DNA of 6,541 nucleotides, from the NCBI GenBank assembly GCA_020047725.1, contig JAIFNM010000305.1, positions 1 through 6,541 of the forward strand. The letters are read 5' to 3'. The position numbers were made by a program, and so were the translations under genes. Origin of the DNA: Betaproteobacteria bacterium (GTDB taxonomy: Bacteria; Pseudomonadota; Gammaproteobacteria; Burkholderiales; Rhodocyclaceae). Position 1 is the first letter of the stretch. Every line of letters begins with the position of its first letter. Positions 1-5,400 of the stretch are shown piece by piece. Under the pieces are notes generated by a model. The model had not been told where the DNA came from, ran no database searches, and saw only the letters and a program-made list of their open reading frames with translations.

Positions 1-28
1 CAACCAATAAATTTTGCAGGTTTACGAA

Positions 29-562
29 ATGCTTGACCGTGAAGGCTATCGCCCGAACGTCGGTATCATCCTTTGTAATGCGAAGAACGAGGTTTTTTGG
101 GGCAAGCGAATCCGTGAACATTCATGGCAGTTTCCACAAGGTGGCATCAAGCGGGGCGAAACCCCCGAGCAGGCGATGTACCGGGAGCTTCACGAAGAGG
201 TCGGTTTGTACCCCGAACATGTCAGTATTCTTGGCAGAACCAAGGACTGGTTGCGTTACGATGTGCCGATACACTGGGTAAAACGCGAGTGGCGAGGTAG
301 TTACAGAGGGCAAAAACAGATATGGTTTTTGCTGCGCTTAGTCGGGCGAGACAGCGACGTTTCTTTGCGTGCCTGTAATCATCCCGAGTTTGATGCCTGG
401 CGCTGGAATCAATACTGGGTTTCACTCGATGCAGTCATCGAGTTCAAACGTCATGTGTATGAGCAGGCGTTGAATGAGCTCGCGCGCTTTCTCGATGCGG
501 ACCACCGGCGTCCGCGTCGGGATAGTGTGCGAGAGGAGCTTGGGATTGAACCAAAGGAATAG
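29..562 (+). CDS. rppH: RNA 5'-pyrophosphohydrolase RppH (Nudix hydrolase)
   Basis: RppH removes pyrophosphate from the 5'-triphosphate end of mRNA in the cytoplasm, leaving a 5'-monophosphate that stimulates RNase E decay. The 177-residue product is close in length to E. coli RppH (176) and opens with the same kind of sequence (MLDREGYRPNVG). A complete Nudix box is visible: G38-x5-E44-x7-R52-E53-L54-x-E56-E57-x-G59-L60, with the metal-binding glutamates E53, E56 and E57 intact. Other family signatures are HSWQFPQGG at 31-39, GQKQ.WFLL in the middle and the PEFD.WRW segment. I chose ATG 29 over an upstream TTG at 14 because the family starts at this Met and an AGG at 18-20 sits 8 bases before it. 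The C-terminal tail is charged and variable, as is usual. The gene's own promoter must lie upstream of the window. Identification is firm. Confidence 0.96.
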   Translation: MLDREGYRPNVGIILCNAKNEVFWGKRIREHSWQFPQGGIKRGETPEQAMYRELHEEVGLYPEHVSILGRTKDWLRYDVPIHWVKREWRGSYRGQKQIWFLLRLVGRDSDVSLRACNHPEFDAWRWNQYWVSLDAVIEFKRHVYEQALNELARFLDADHRRPRRDSVREELGIEPKE

Positions 563-631
563 CACCGGTTCGCTTTTGCGTGATTTTCCTGATCGAACTT
601 GGGCCCTTACTTAATGGGTACTTTGAACGCC

Positions 632-1126
632 ATGAAGTGGTTTTGTGTTTTTGCGATGGCATTGGTGCCGGCACAGTTGTTGGCGGCTGGCTTCGATGAT
701 GCGTATGAGGAAAAGGCCTGGTCGGAGATCGAAGTGCAACTGCCAGCTTTTCCTGAGCAAGGCAACCTGATTCAGTTTCAGGTTGGCGCGGTGTCCGATA
801 CCAAATACATGATCGATGGGGCATCCCTGTCAGTGGGATCTGATGGAGTGCTGCGCTATACCGTTGTTGTGGAGAGCTCTGCCGGAGCGCGAAACATCAG
901 CTACGAGGGGATGCGTTGTGCAACTTCAGAACGCAGGTTCTATGCTTTCGGCCAACCGGACAAAACGTGGTCGAAGGCAAAGAGTAACCAGTGGGTCAAG
1001 ATACGTGGGACCACCAACAATCACCATGTCGAGCTTTTTACTACCTATTTTTGCTCAAATGGACCGTATTTCATCAAGGATGCCAGCGATATGCTTCGAG
1101 TATTACGCCAAGGCGGGAAGCGCTGA
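632..1126 (+). CDS. CNP1-like family exported protein of unknown function
   Basis: I recognise this as a CNP1-like protein, a family named from Neisseria and common in Betaproteobacteria, with no established function. Seen in the sequence: a signal-peptide-like N terminus (K2, then hydrophobic residues 3-17, with likely cleavage near A18-A19), followed by a mature domain of about 145 residues. Family-like features are the SLSVGSDGVLRYT segment at 65-77, SYEGMRC ending at C96, and YFC ending at C141. C96 and C141 could form a disulfide in the periplasm. The start is uncertain. ATG 632 gives the cleanest signal peptide, ATG 614 or TTG 599 would extend it by 6 or 11 residues, and none has a strong ribosome-binding site. 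The gene lies 69 bases after rppH and 42 before coq7 on the same strand, so co-transcription is plausible. Family membership is from memory of the pattern, not a search. Confidence 0.8.
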   Translation: MKWFCVFAMALVPAQLLAAGFDDAYEEKAWSEIEVQLPAFPEQGNLIQFQVGAVSDTKYMIDGASLSVGSDGVLRYTVVVESSAGARNISYEGMRCATSERRFYAFGQPDKTWSKAKSNQWVKIRGTTNNHHVELFTTYFCSNGPYFIKDASDMLRVLRQGGKR

Positions 1127-1168
1127 GCATGAGACCGGCTTTGTCACTGGTTTCCGCAACTTCAAGTC

Positions 1169-1792
1169 ATGAGCTTTGATACGTTGATTCTCGGTTTTGA
1201 TAAGGCGTTGCGAACGCTTTTTGTTGCTGCACCGACCACGAGAGGCGTTCCTGGGCACGAATGCGTGGAGCCGCAATTGACCGTTCAGGAAAAAGCGCAC
1301 GCGGGGGCCTTGATGAGAATCAATCATGTTGGGGAGGTCTGCGCCCAAGCTTTGTATCAAGGGCAGGCTCTGACGTGTGGTAATCCAACGATTCGCTCGG
1401 CGCTGGAGAAGGCCGCCTACGAGGAAACCGAACATCTGGCATGGACGGAGCAGCGTATCAACGAGTTGGGAGGGCGGAAGAGTGTTTTGAGCCCCCTGTG
1501 CTACCTGGGCGCATTTTCCATTGGGGCTTTGGCCGCCAAGCTTGGAGATGGCTGGAATCTGGGATTCCTTGCCGAGACAGAGCGTCAGGTCGAGGCTCAT
1601 CTGGAGCATCATTTGTGCGAATTGCCAGAACAAGATGCCACGTCGCGGGCGATTGTTGGACAAATGAAGATTGACGAAGCCTCACACGCCGAGACGGCTG
1701 TTCGTCTAGGCGCAAGGGAGTTGCCGCTGCCAATCAAGGCCGCGATGAAACTCGCTGCAGGTGTGATGACGCGTGCCGCATACTACGTTTAA
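1169..1792 (+). CDS. coq7: Coq7-type demethoxyubiquinone hydroxylase
   Basis: This is a 2-polyprenyl-3-methyl-6-methoxy-1,4-benzoquinone monooxygenase, which adds the penultimate ring hydroxyl in ubiquinone synthesis at the inner membrane using a di-iron centre. It does the job that the flavoprotein UbiF does in E. coli. All expected iron ligands are visible in 207 residues: E56 in INHVGEV, E86-x-x-H89 in YEETEH, E138 in ETERQVEAH, and E170-x-x-H173 in DEASHAET. The ferritin-like helices around them look intact, including a hydrophobic stretch at 109-125 likely to contact the membrane. The start is ATG 1169, with an N-terminal region of the usual family type. No convincing Shine-Dalgarno is seen, so translation may depend on coupling to the gene before it. 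The TAA stop overlaps the stop of the convergent OsmC-family gene. The gene implies aerobic or microaerobic quinone metabolism. Identification is firm. Confidence 0.95.
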   Translation: MSFDTLILGFDKALRTLFVAAPTTRGVPGHECVEPQLTVQEKAHAGALMRINHVGEVCAQALYQGQALTCGNPTIRSALEKAAYEETEHLAWTEQRINELGGRKSVLSPLCYLGAFSIGALAAKLGDGWNLGFLAETERQVEAHLEHHLCELPEQDATSRAIVGQMKIDEASHAETAVRLGARELPLPIKAAMKLAAGVMTRAAYYV

Positions 1793-2208
1793 GCTTCAAT
1801 AATCTCGAAGTCGTGAGTTATTTCGGCGGTTTTGCCGAGCATGATAGAGGCCGAGCAGTACTTGTCTTTCGATAATTCGATGGCTCTAGCGACGGCTTCC
1901 GGATTCAGTTTTTTCCCACTCAGGACGAAATGAAAGTGAATCCTGGTAAAAACCTTGGGTTCGGTTTCTGCCCGCTCAGCGTCCAGGCTGACCTCACATC
2001 CAGTGATTGCGTGGCGACCCTTTTTCAAAATCATTACGACATCGAACGCCGTGCATCCGCCCGTCCCAGCAAGCAGCATTTCCATCGGGCGCGGAGCTAG
2101 ATTTCGCCCCCCTCCCTCCGTGGCTCCGTCCATGGCTATAAGATGGTTGCTACCAGTTTCGGCCAGAAACGACATCCCATTGCCAGTCCATTTCACCTTA
2201 CATTCCAT
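1789..2208 (-). CDS. OsmC family protein, YhfA-like
   Basis: This 139-residue OsmC/Ohr-superfamily protein resembles E. coli YhfA (134 residues) along its whole length: MECKVKW at the start, AMDG at 25-28, PMEMLLAGTGGC at 41-52, and YCSASIML at 117-124. The two conserved cysteines are C52 and C118, the pair that acts on peroxides in Ohr and OsmC; YhfA itself has no settled substrate. I chose ATG 2208 because homologues begin there and a GGAG (plus-strand CTCC) lies 5 bases before it. Longer readings exist from a Met at 2235 and from 2277; they would add a short segment with three more cysteines. The gene is alone on the - strand, convergent with coq7 and with no room for a terminator between them. 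A promoter and a hairpin lie upstream at 2268-2341. A cytoplasmic thiol or peroxide detoxification role is inference. Confidence 0.93.
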   Translation of the reverse strand: MECKVKWTGNGMSFLAETGSNHLIAMDGATEGGGRNLAPRPMEMLLAGTGGCTAFDVVMILKKGRHAITGCEVSLDAERAETEPKVFTRIHFHFVLSGKKLNPEAVARAIELSKDKYCSASIMLGKTAEITHDFEIIEA

Positions 2209-2267
2209 ACAAGCTCCGCAATTACAAAAAGACATTTTAGTCGGAAATCCTTTCTCTGCCTGCCCCT

Positions 2268-2302
2268 CCCTGAGCAATGATGCGTTGCATCATTGCTCAG
2301 GG
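2268..2302. repeat. Perfect 16-bp inverted repeat in the OsmC-gene leader
   Basis: The left arm CCCTGAGCAATGATGC (2268-2283) and the right arm GCATCATTGCTCAGGG (2287-2302) are exact reverse complements around the 3-base spacer GTT. Neither side has a T run, so it is not an intrinsic terminator in either direction. It begins about 60 bases upstream of the OsmC-family ATG. If the proposed promoter is right, it occupies roughly the first 40 nucleotides of that mRNA. It could be a 5' stabilising hairpin, an operator for a dimeric repressor, or a copy of a dispersed palindromic repeat. The sequence alone does not separate these. Confidence 0.85.
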
Positions 2303-2311
2303 TGTGGTGTG

Positions 2312-2341
2312 ATTGAAAAAGGGTCTGTAAGTAGTTGTCAA
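2312..2341 (-). promoter_or_regulatory. Predicted sigma-70 promoter of the OsmC-family gene
   Basis: Read on the - strand, a perfect -35 hexamer TTGACA (2341-2336) is followed after 18 bases by TTCAAT (2317-2312), four of six matches to the -10 consensus. Transcription would start near 2305, giving a leader of about 97 nucleotides that opens with the 16-bp hairpin at 2302-2268. The call rests on hexamer matches and position only. Confidence 0.5.
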
Positions 2342-2364
2342 TTGTGAAGTATGTTTCTTGCTAT

Positions 2365-2393
2365 TTGTTCAACTATATGATATCAATCATAAT
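2365..2393 (+). promoter_or_regulatory. Possible rightward promoter in AT-rich DNA
   Basis: TTGTTC (2365-2370) and CATAAT (2388-2393) are separated by 17 bases in a strongly AT-rich stretch. The -10 is good (five of six) and the -35 poor (three of six). An imperfectly FNR-like dyad, ATGAT-N4-ATCAT (2377-2390), overlaps the -10. It could drive a transcript of about 200 nucleotides ending at the terminator at 2568-2597. A second candidate, TTGATC (2456-2461) with GATACT (2479-2484) at 17-base spacing, would give one of about 105 nucleotides. I cannot choose between them. Confidence 0.3.
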
Positions 2394-2490
2394 TTATTTT
2401 ACAAATTGACTTGTAATGTGCTCCAAGGTCGCCTGTCGCGTTGCACAAACCGGACTTGATCTTTATTGTTAGATGATGGATACTTACCTT

Positions 2491-2597
2491 TGTTGGATCA
2501 CAGGTTTGCTGGTCATTTGTTGTGTTTCAAGTTTGTCTCCTCCACCCTCCTCCTTTGGTGTGGATTTAACGCGGCTCCTGCGAGTCGCGTTTTTTTT
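2491..2597 (+). ncRNA. Candidate small RNA with CU-rich anti-Shine-Dalgarno loop
   Basis: The end is well defined by an intrinsic terminator whose T run finishes at 2597. The start is a guess: near 2491 from the nearer promoter candidate, or near 2400 from the farther one. Just before the terminator, TCCAC (2541-2545) pairs with GTGGA (2560-2564) around a 14-base loop containing CCTCCTCC, which is complementary to Shine-Dalgarno sequences; another CTCCTCC-type run precedes the stem at 2537-2543. A CU-rich loop, a 3' hairpin and a T8 tail are the usual architecture of a trans-acting, Hfq-dependent small RNA. No + strand gene upstream needs this terminator, since the neighbouring gene is on the - strand. 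I do not recognise the RNA as a named family, and it shows none of the hallmarks of 6S, SRP or tmRNA. It could instead be a long untranslated leader with attenuation before rplM. Confidence 0.42.
2568..2597 (+). terminator. Intrinsic terminator upstream of rplM
   Basis: AACGCGGCTC (2568-2577) pairs with GAGTCGCGTT (2582-2591) through ten pairs including one G-T wobble, with loop CTGC, followed by eight T (2590-2597). It is strong and points rightward. It shares the nonamer GCGAGTCGC plus T run with the terminator after erpA. It ends 20 bases before the rplM -35 box, so its T run also makes the DNA AT-rich where an UP element would lie. Confidence 0.85.
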
Positions 2598-2617
2598 AGT
2601 AACATATAAAACATTGA

Positions 2618-2647
2618 TTGACATCGTTGGCCGATTTGCAATAACAT
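2618..2647 (+). promoter_or_regulatory. Promoter of the rplM-rpsI operon
   Basis: A perfect -35 TTGACA (2618-2623) is followed after 18 bases by TAACAT (2642-2647), four of six matches. AT-rich DNA lies directly upstream. The bases after the -10 (GCTCGGC) are GC-rich, the kind of discriminator seen at stringently controlled ribosomal promoters. Transcription would start near 2654, giving a leader of about 36 nucleotides before the rplM ATG. Confidence 0.7.
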
Positions 2648-2689
2648 GCTCGGCTTTCCGTTATCAGGCATACAAGGACGGCGTTTTAA

Positions 2690-3118
2690 ATGAAGACTTT
2701 CTCCGCCAAATCGCATGAAGTAAAGCGCGAGTGGCTCGTGGTTGATGCCACTGACAAGGTGCTTGGCCGCCTTGCTACTGAAATCGCTCGCCGCCTGCGT
2801 GGCAAGCACAAACCAGAATTCACACCGCACGTTGATACTGGCGACTACATCGTCGTGACCAATGTCGAGAAGATTCGTGTCACCGGCAACAAGGCCGAAG
2901 ACAAGGTCTATTTTCGGCATACGGGTTACCCCGGCGGTATTTACGAAACGAACTTTATCAAGATGCAGCAGCGTTTTCCTGGACGAGTGCTCGAAAAGGC
3001 TGTCAAGGGAATGCTCCCGAAAGGGCCGCTTGGTTATGCCATGCTGAAGAAGATGAAGTGCTATGCGGGCAGCGTCCATCCGCACGCTGCCCAGCAGCCG
3101 AAAGTTCTGGAACTCTAA
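2690..3118 (+). CDS. rplM: 50S ribosomal protein L13
   Basis: L13 is an early-assembling protein of the large subunit that binds 23S rRNA. The product is 142 residues, the same length as E. coli L13, and matches it from MKTFSAK at the start to HAAQQPKVLEL at the end. Clear family segments are VVDATDKVLGRLATEIARRL (residues 17-36), the HVDTGDY segment, and VKGMLPKGPLG. The start is ATG 2690. An AAGGA at 2674-2678 lies 11 bases before it, which is longer than ideal. It is the first gene of a two-gene operon with rpsI, an arrangement conserved widely in bacteria, and has its own promoter at 2618-2647. Nothing is missing or unusual. Confidence 0.99.
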   Translation: MKTFSAKSHEVKREWLVVDATDKVLGRLATEIARRLRGKHKPEFTPHVDTGDYIVVTNVEKIRVTGNKAEDKVYFRHTGYPGGIYETNFIKMQQRFPGRVLEKAVKGMLPKGPLGYAMLKKMKCYAGSVHPHAAQQPKVLEL

Positions 3119-3127
3119 GGGGTCGAA

Positions 3128-3520
3128 ATGGCTGAAAATTTCTACTACGGCACTGGCCGTCGCAAGAGTGCCGTAGCTCGCGTTTTTATGAAGCGTGGTA
3201 CCGGCAATATCGTGGTTAACGGCAAGCCGGTTGACGAGTTTTTCTCCCGGGTTACCGGGCGAATGATTGTTCGCCAACCGCTTGTGTTGGTTGAGCAGAC
3301 GGCTGGTTTTGACATTCTTGTCAACGTTGCTGGCGGGGGTGAGTCCGGGCAGGCTGGTGCTGTTCGTCATGGCATTACCCGCGCGCTGATCGAATATGAT
3401 GCTGCGCTCAAGCCTGCTCTATCCAAGGCTGGTTTTGTTACTCGCGATGCGCGTGAGGTCGAGCGTAAAAAGGTTGGTTTGCACAAAGCACGTCGGCGCA
3501 AGCAGTTCTCCAAGCGTTAA
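3128..3520 (+). CDS. rpsI: 30S ribosomal protein S9
   Basis: S9 sits in the head of the small subunit. The product is 130 residues, the standard bacterial length, with family segments YYGTGRRKSAVARVF near the N terminus and GGGESGQAGAVRHGI in the middle. The C terminus is strongly basic and ends in SKR, the tail that reaches the P-site tRNA anticodon stem in known ribosome structures. The ATG follows the rplM stop by 9 bases, and the Shine-Dalgarno AAGGGG (3117-3122) overlaps that stop, so the two genes are tightly linked in translation. Transcription ends at the hairpin at 3545-3580. Confidence 0.99.
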   Translation: MAENFYYGTGRRKSAVARVFMKRGTGNIVVNGKPVDEFFSRVTGRMIVRQPLVLVEQTAGFDILVNVAGGGESGQAGAVRHGITRALIEYDAALKPALSKAGFVTRDAREVERKKVGLHKARRRKQFSKR

Positions 3521-3544
3521 TCGACGAGAGGTTTTGTTGTCCAT

Positions 3545-3580
3545 CAAAAGCCGCCATTTTTGGCGGCTTTTGTGTTTTTT
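3545..3580 (+). terminator. Intrinsic terminator after rpsI
   Basis: CAAAAGCCGCC (3545-3555) pairs exactly with GGCGGCTTTTG (3562-3572), 11 bp around a short T-rich loop. It is followed by TGTTTTTT (3573-3580), a T run interrupted once. The A/T-rich base of the stem also gives some terminator character on the - strand. It separates the ribosomal operon from argC. Confidence 0.85.
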
Positions 3581-3598
3581 GGATGCGCGGATTATCAT
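3570..3598 (+). promoter_or_regulatory. Possible promoter of argC
   Basis: TATCAT (3593-3598) is a good -10 (five of six) located 25 bases before the argC ATG, with a weak -35 TTGTGT (3570-3575) at 17-base spacing. The -35 overlaps the rpsI terminator. argC needs a promoter after that terminator, and this is the best candidate, but the match is modest. No ARG-box-like operator was recognised. Confidence 0.35.
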
Positions 3599-3622
3599 TG
3601 CCCACCTGTTAAGGAGAGGCTG

Positions 3623-4651
3623 ATGATTAAGGTTGGAATTGTCGGTGGTACTGGATACACGGGTGTTGAGTTGTTGCGCTTGTTGGCTCAACACCCTGCG
3701 GTTGAAATCGTAGCAATTACTTCGCGTGGTGATGCGGGTGTGCCGGTGTCAAGTATGTTCCCAAGTCTTCGGGGGCGGGTTGGTTTGAAATTTGAAGACC
3801 CGTCGGTTGCAAATCTGGAGGCGTGTGACGTCGTTTTTTTTGCAACACCCAATGGTGTTGCTATGCAACAGGCGCCGGGGTTACTTGAGTCCGGTGTGCG
3901 GGTGATAGACCTCGCAGCAGATTTTCGTATCACCGATATTGCTGAGTGGGAGAAATGGTACGGTATGCAACACGCCAGCCCGGATTGGGTGGCGAAGGCT
4001 GTTTATGGCCTGCCGGAACTGAACCGAGTTGCGATTCAAAATGCGCGATTGGTAGCTAATCCTGGGTGTTATCCGACGGCGGTTCAGTTGGGTTTCATGC
4101 CGCTTGTTGAGTCCGGTTTGGTTGATACGAGTCACCTGATTGCCGATGCCAAGTCAGGGGTGTCGGGGGCAGGTCGCAAAGCCGAGGTTTCCTCCCTGTT
4201 CTCGGAGGCGTCGGACAACTTTAAGGCATATGGCGTCTCGGGGCATCGGCACTTGCCAGAAATCCGCCAAGGTCTGTCCCGAATTGCCGGCACGAGCGTT
4301 GGGTTGACTTTTGTTCCCCATCTGACGCCAGTGATCCGTGGTATTCATGCCACGCTTTATGCGCAAATGACGGAGGACGCTGACTTTCAGGCCCTTTATG
4401 AGAGTCGTTATGCAAACGAGCTCTTTGTAGACGTAATGCCCGCGAAGTCACACCCTGATACACGATCAGTCCGGGCGTCCAATACCTGCCGTATTGCTAT
4501 CCACAGACCGCAGGGCGGGGATATGCTGGTTATACTCTCGGTTGTCGACAATCTTGTCAAAGGCGCAGCTGGTCAGGCGATACAGAACATGAATATCATG
4601 TTTGGTCTGGCGGAAACTGAAGGATTATGGCAACTCCCGGTGCTTCCTTAA
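3623..4651 (+). CDS. argC: N-acetyl-gamma-glutamyl-phosphate reductase
   Basis: ArgC carries out the third step of arginine synthesis, the NADPH-dependent reduction of N-acetyl-glutamyl phosphate to the semialdehyde, in the cytoplasm. The 342-residue product has the dinucleotide-binding loop VGIVGGTGYTG at residues 4-14, the catalytic cysteine C149 in ANPGCYPT, and the GHRHLPEI motif at 207-214 that carries the histidine of the active site. The length fits the ~340-residue type of ArgC. I chose ATG 3623 over an in-frame ATG at 3560 because the family begins with MIKVGIVG and an AAGGAG (3611-3616) sits 6 bases before it; 3560 also falls inside the terminator hairpin. The 3' end overlaps the next gene by 25 bases. 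No other arginine gene is nearby, so the pathway is scattered in this genome. Confidence 0.98.
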   Translation: MIKVGIVGGTGYTGVELLRLLAQHPAVEIVAITSRGDAGVPVSSMFPSLRGRVGLKFEDPSVANLEACDVVFFATPNGVAMQQAPGLLESGVRVIDLAADFRITDIAEWEKWYGMQHASPDWVAKAVYGLPELNRVAIQNARLVANPGCYPTAVQLGFMPLVESGLVDTSHLIADAKSGVSGAGRKAEVSSLFSEASDNFKAYGVSGHRHLPEIRQGLSRIAGTSVGLTFVPHLTPVIRGIHATLYAQMTEDADFQALYESRYANELFVDVMPAKSHPDTRSVRASNTCRIAIHRPQGGDMLVILSVVDNLVKGAAGQAIQNMNIMFGLAETEGLWQLPVLP

Positions 4652-5388
4652 GACTAAGGCGTCTTCGTCAACGGTTTGGCATTAGTGCGCCGAAGTTAGC
4701 GATAAGAACCCACGTTGCTTGGTATTGGCGCGCTCTGGCTGGAATTGTGGTTATCTCAATTTCGCTTGCGCTTGCTGCTTGGATATACGATGCGGGAAGA
4801 CGTATTGCCGGTTTTCAAAGTGATGAGTCGATCCGTGAGATCCAGTCGCTCAGCAATCATGTGATGGAACTCGATGCCGAATTGACCAAGTTGCGTCGTC
4901 TCGCAGGGTCAGGTGAAAGCAGCTTGCAGATTGAGCGTGTAACTCAGCAGCAACTCGTCCGTCAGGTAAAGGCACTTGAAATCGAGAATGCCGGGCTAAA
5001 AGAGGATCTTGCATTCTTCGAAGGGTTGATGCCCACTTCAGGGGCGGGAGAAGATGCAGGAGTAAAGATTGATAACCTGAGGATTACTCAGGATGGGGCG
5101 CCCGGTGAGTATCGCTACCGTATGCTTGTGCTTAACGGAGGTCGGCAGGCCAAAGACCTTACTGGCTTCCTTCAGCTTTTGATCAGAACGCGGCTCGGCG
5201 ACAAAGATGCTATGATCACTCTGCCTTCTGGGTCAGAGCCAGTTCCCCAGCGTTTTCGTTTTTATATCAAGCACTTCCATCGGCTTGATGGTGTGTTTTC
5301 GGTGCCTCCGGAAGCTGTGGTAATTGGCGTCGAAGCACGTTTTTTGCAGGAAGGTGTGGTGCGCGCAAAACAGTCCGTGACCCTCTAA
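4627..5388 (+). CDS. DUF6776-like single-pass membrane coiled-coil protein
   Basis: Its function is not known. The sequence shows a basic N-terminal segment of about 28 residues (many Arg), one transmembrane helix at about 36-54, a long heptad-rich stretch at about 66-131 likely to form a coiled coil, then a C-terminal beta-type domain of about 115 residues. Basic residues before the helix put the N terminus in the cytoplasm and the coiled coil and C-terminal domain in the periplasm. I assign it to DUF6776 from memory of proteins in this gene position in Betaproteobacteria. The ATG lies inside the argC 3' end (25-base overlap). Its AAGGA (4620-4624) is only 2 bases before the ATG, unusually close, so translation may rely on ribosomes finishing argC. 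The bactofilin gene follows by 12 bases. A role as a membrane partner of the bactofilin is inference from position. Confidence 0.85.
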   Translation: MATPGASLRLRRLRQRFGISAPKLAIRTHVAWYWRALAGIVVISISLALAAWIYDAGRRIAGFQSDESIREIQSLSNHVMELDAELTKLRRLAGSGESSLQIERVTQQQLVRQVKALEIENAGLKEDLAFFEGLMPTSGAGEDAGVKIDNLRITQDGAPGEYRYRMLVLNGGRQAKDLTGFLQLLIRTRLGDKDAMITLPSGSEPVPQRFRFYIKHFHRLDGVFSVPPEAVVIGVEARFLQEGVVRAKQSVTL

Positions 5389-5400
5389 TCGGAGCTTTTC

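Larger units (their letters stand above)
2209..2689. other. 481-bp intergenic region with divergent promoters and a candidate small RNA
   Basis: No credible protein gene lies here. The region separates the leftward OsmC-family gene from rightward rplM. From left to right it holds the OsmC leader and its inverted repeat (2268-2302), a leftward promoter (2312-2341), an AT-rich stretch (about 2340-2410) with a possible rightward promoter, a stretch that I read as a candidate small RNA ending in an intrinsic terminator (2568-2597), and the rplM promoter and leader (2618-2689). An 81-codon open frame from 2473 is rejected: it runs through the terminator and into rplM in another frame and resembles nothing I know. 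Confidence 0.75.

Noticed and set aside
444..824. 126-codon - strand frame across the rppH end and the CNP1-like gene
   Set aside because: Antisense to two better-supported genes, with a proline/histidine-rich composition typical of shadow frames.
1103..1663. 186-codon open frame on the - strand opposite coq7
   Set aside because: Antisense to a gene with all catalytic residues intact; low-complexity, family-less product.
2268..2302. Reading the 16-bp inverted repeat as an intrinsic terminator
   Set aside because: There is no T run after either arm, and it lies upstream of the OsmC gene rather than at a gene end.
2473..2718. 81-codon open frame with hydrophobic stretches
   Set aside because: It crosses a strong terminator, the rplM promoter and the rplM start in another frame, and has no Shine-Dalgarno; more likely part of a non-coding transcript.
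2513..3370. 285-codon open frame on the - strand opposite rplM and rpsI
   Set aside because: It lies antisense to two highly conserved ribosomal protein genes and its protein resembles nothing; it is a codon-bias shadow.
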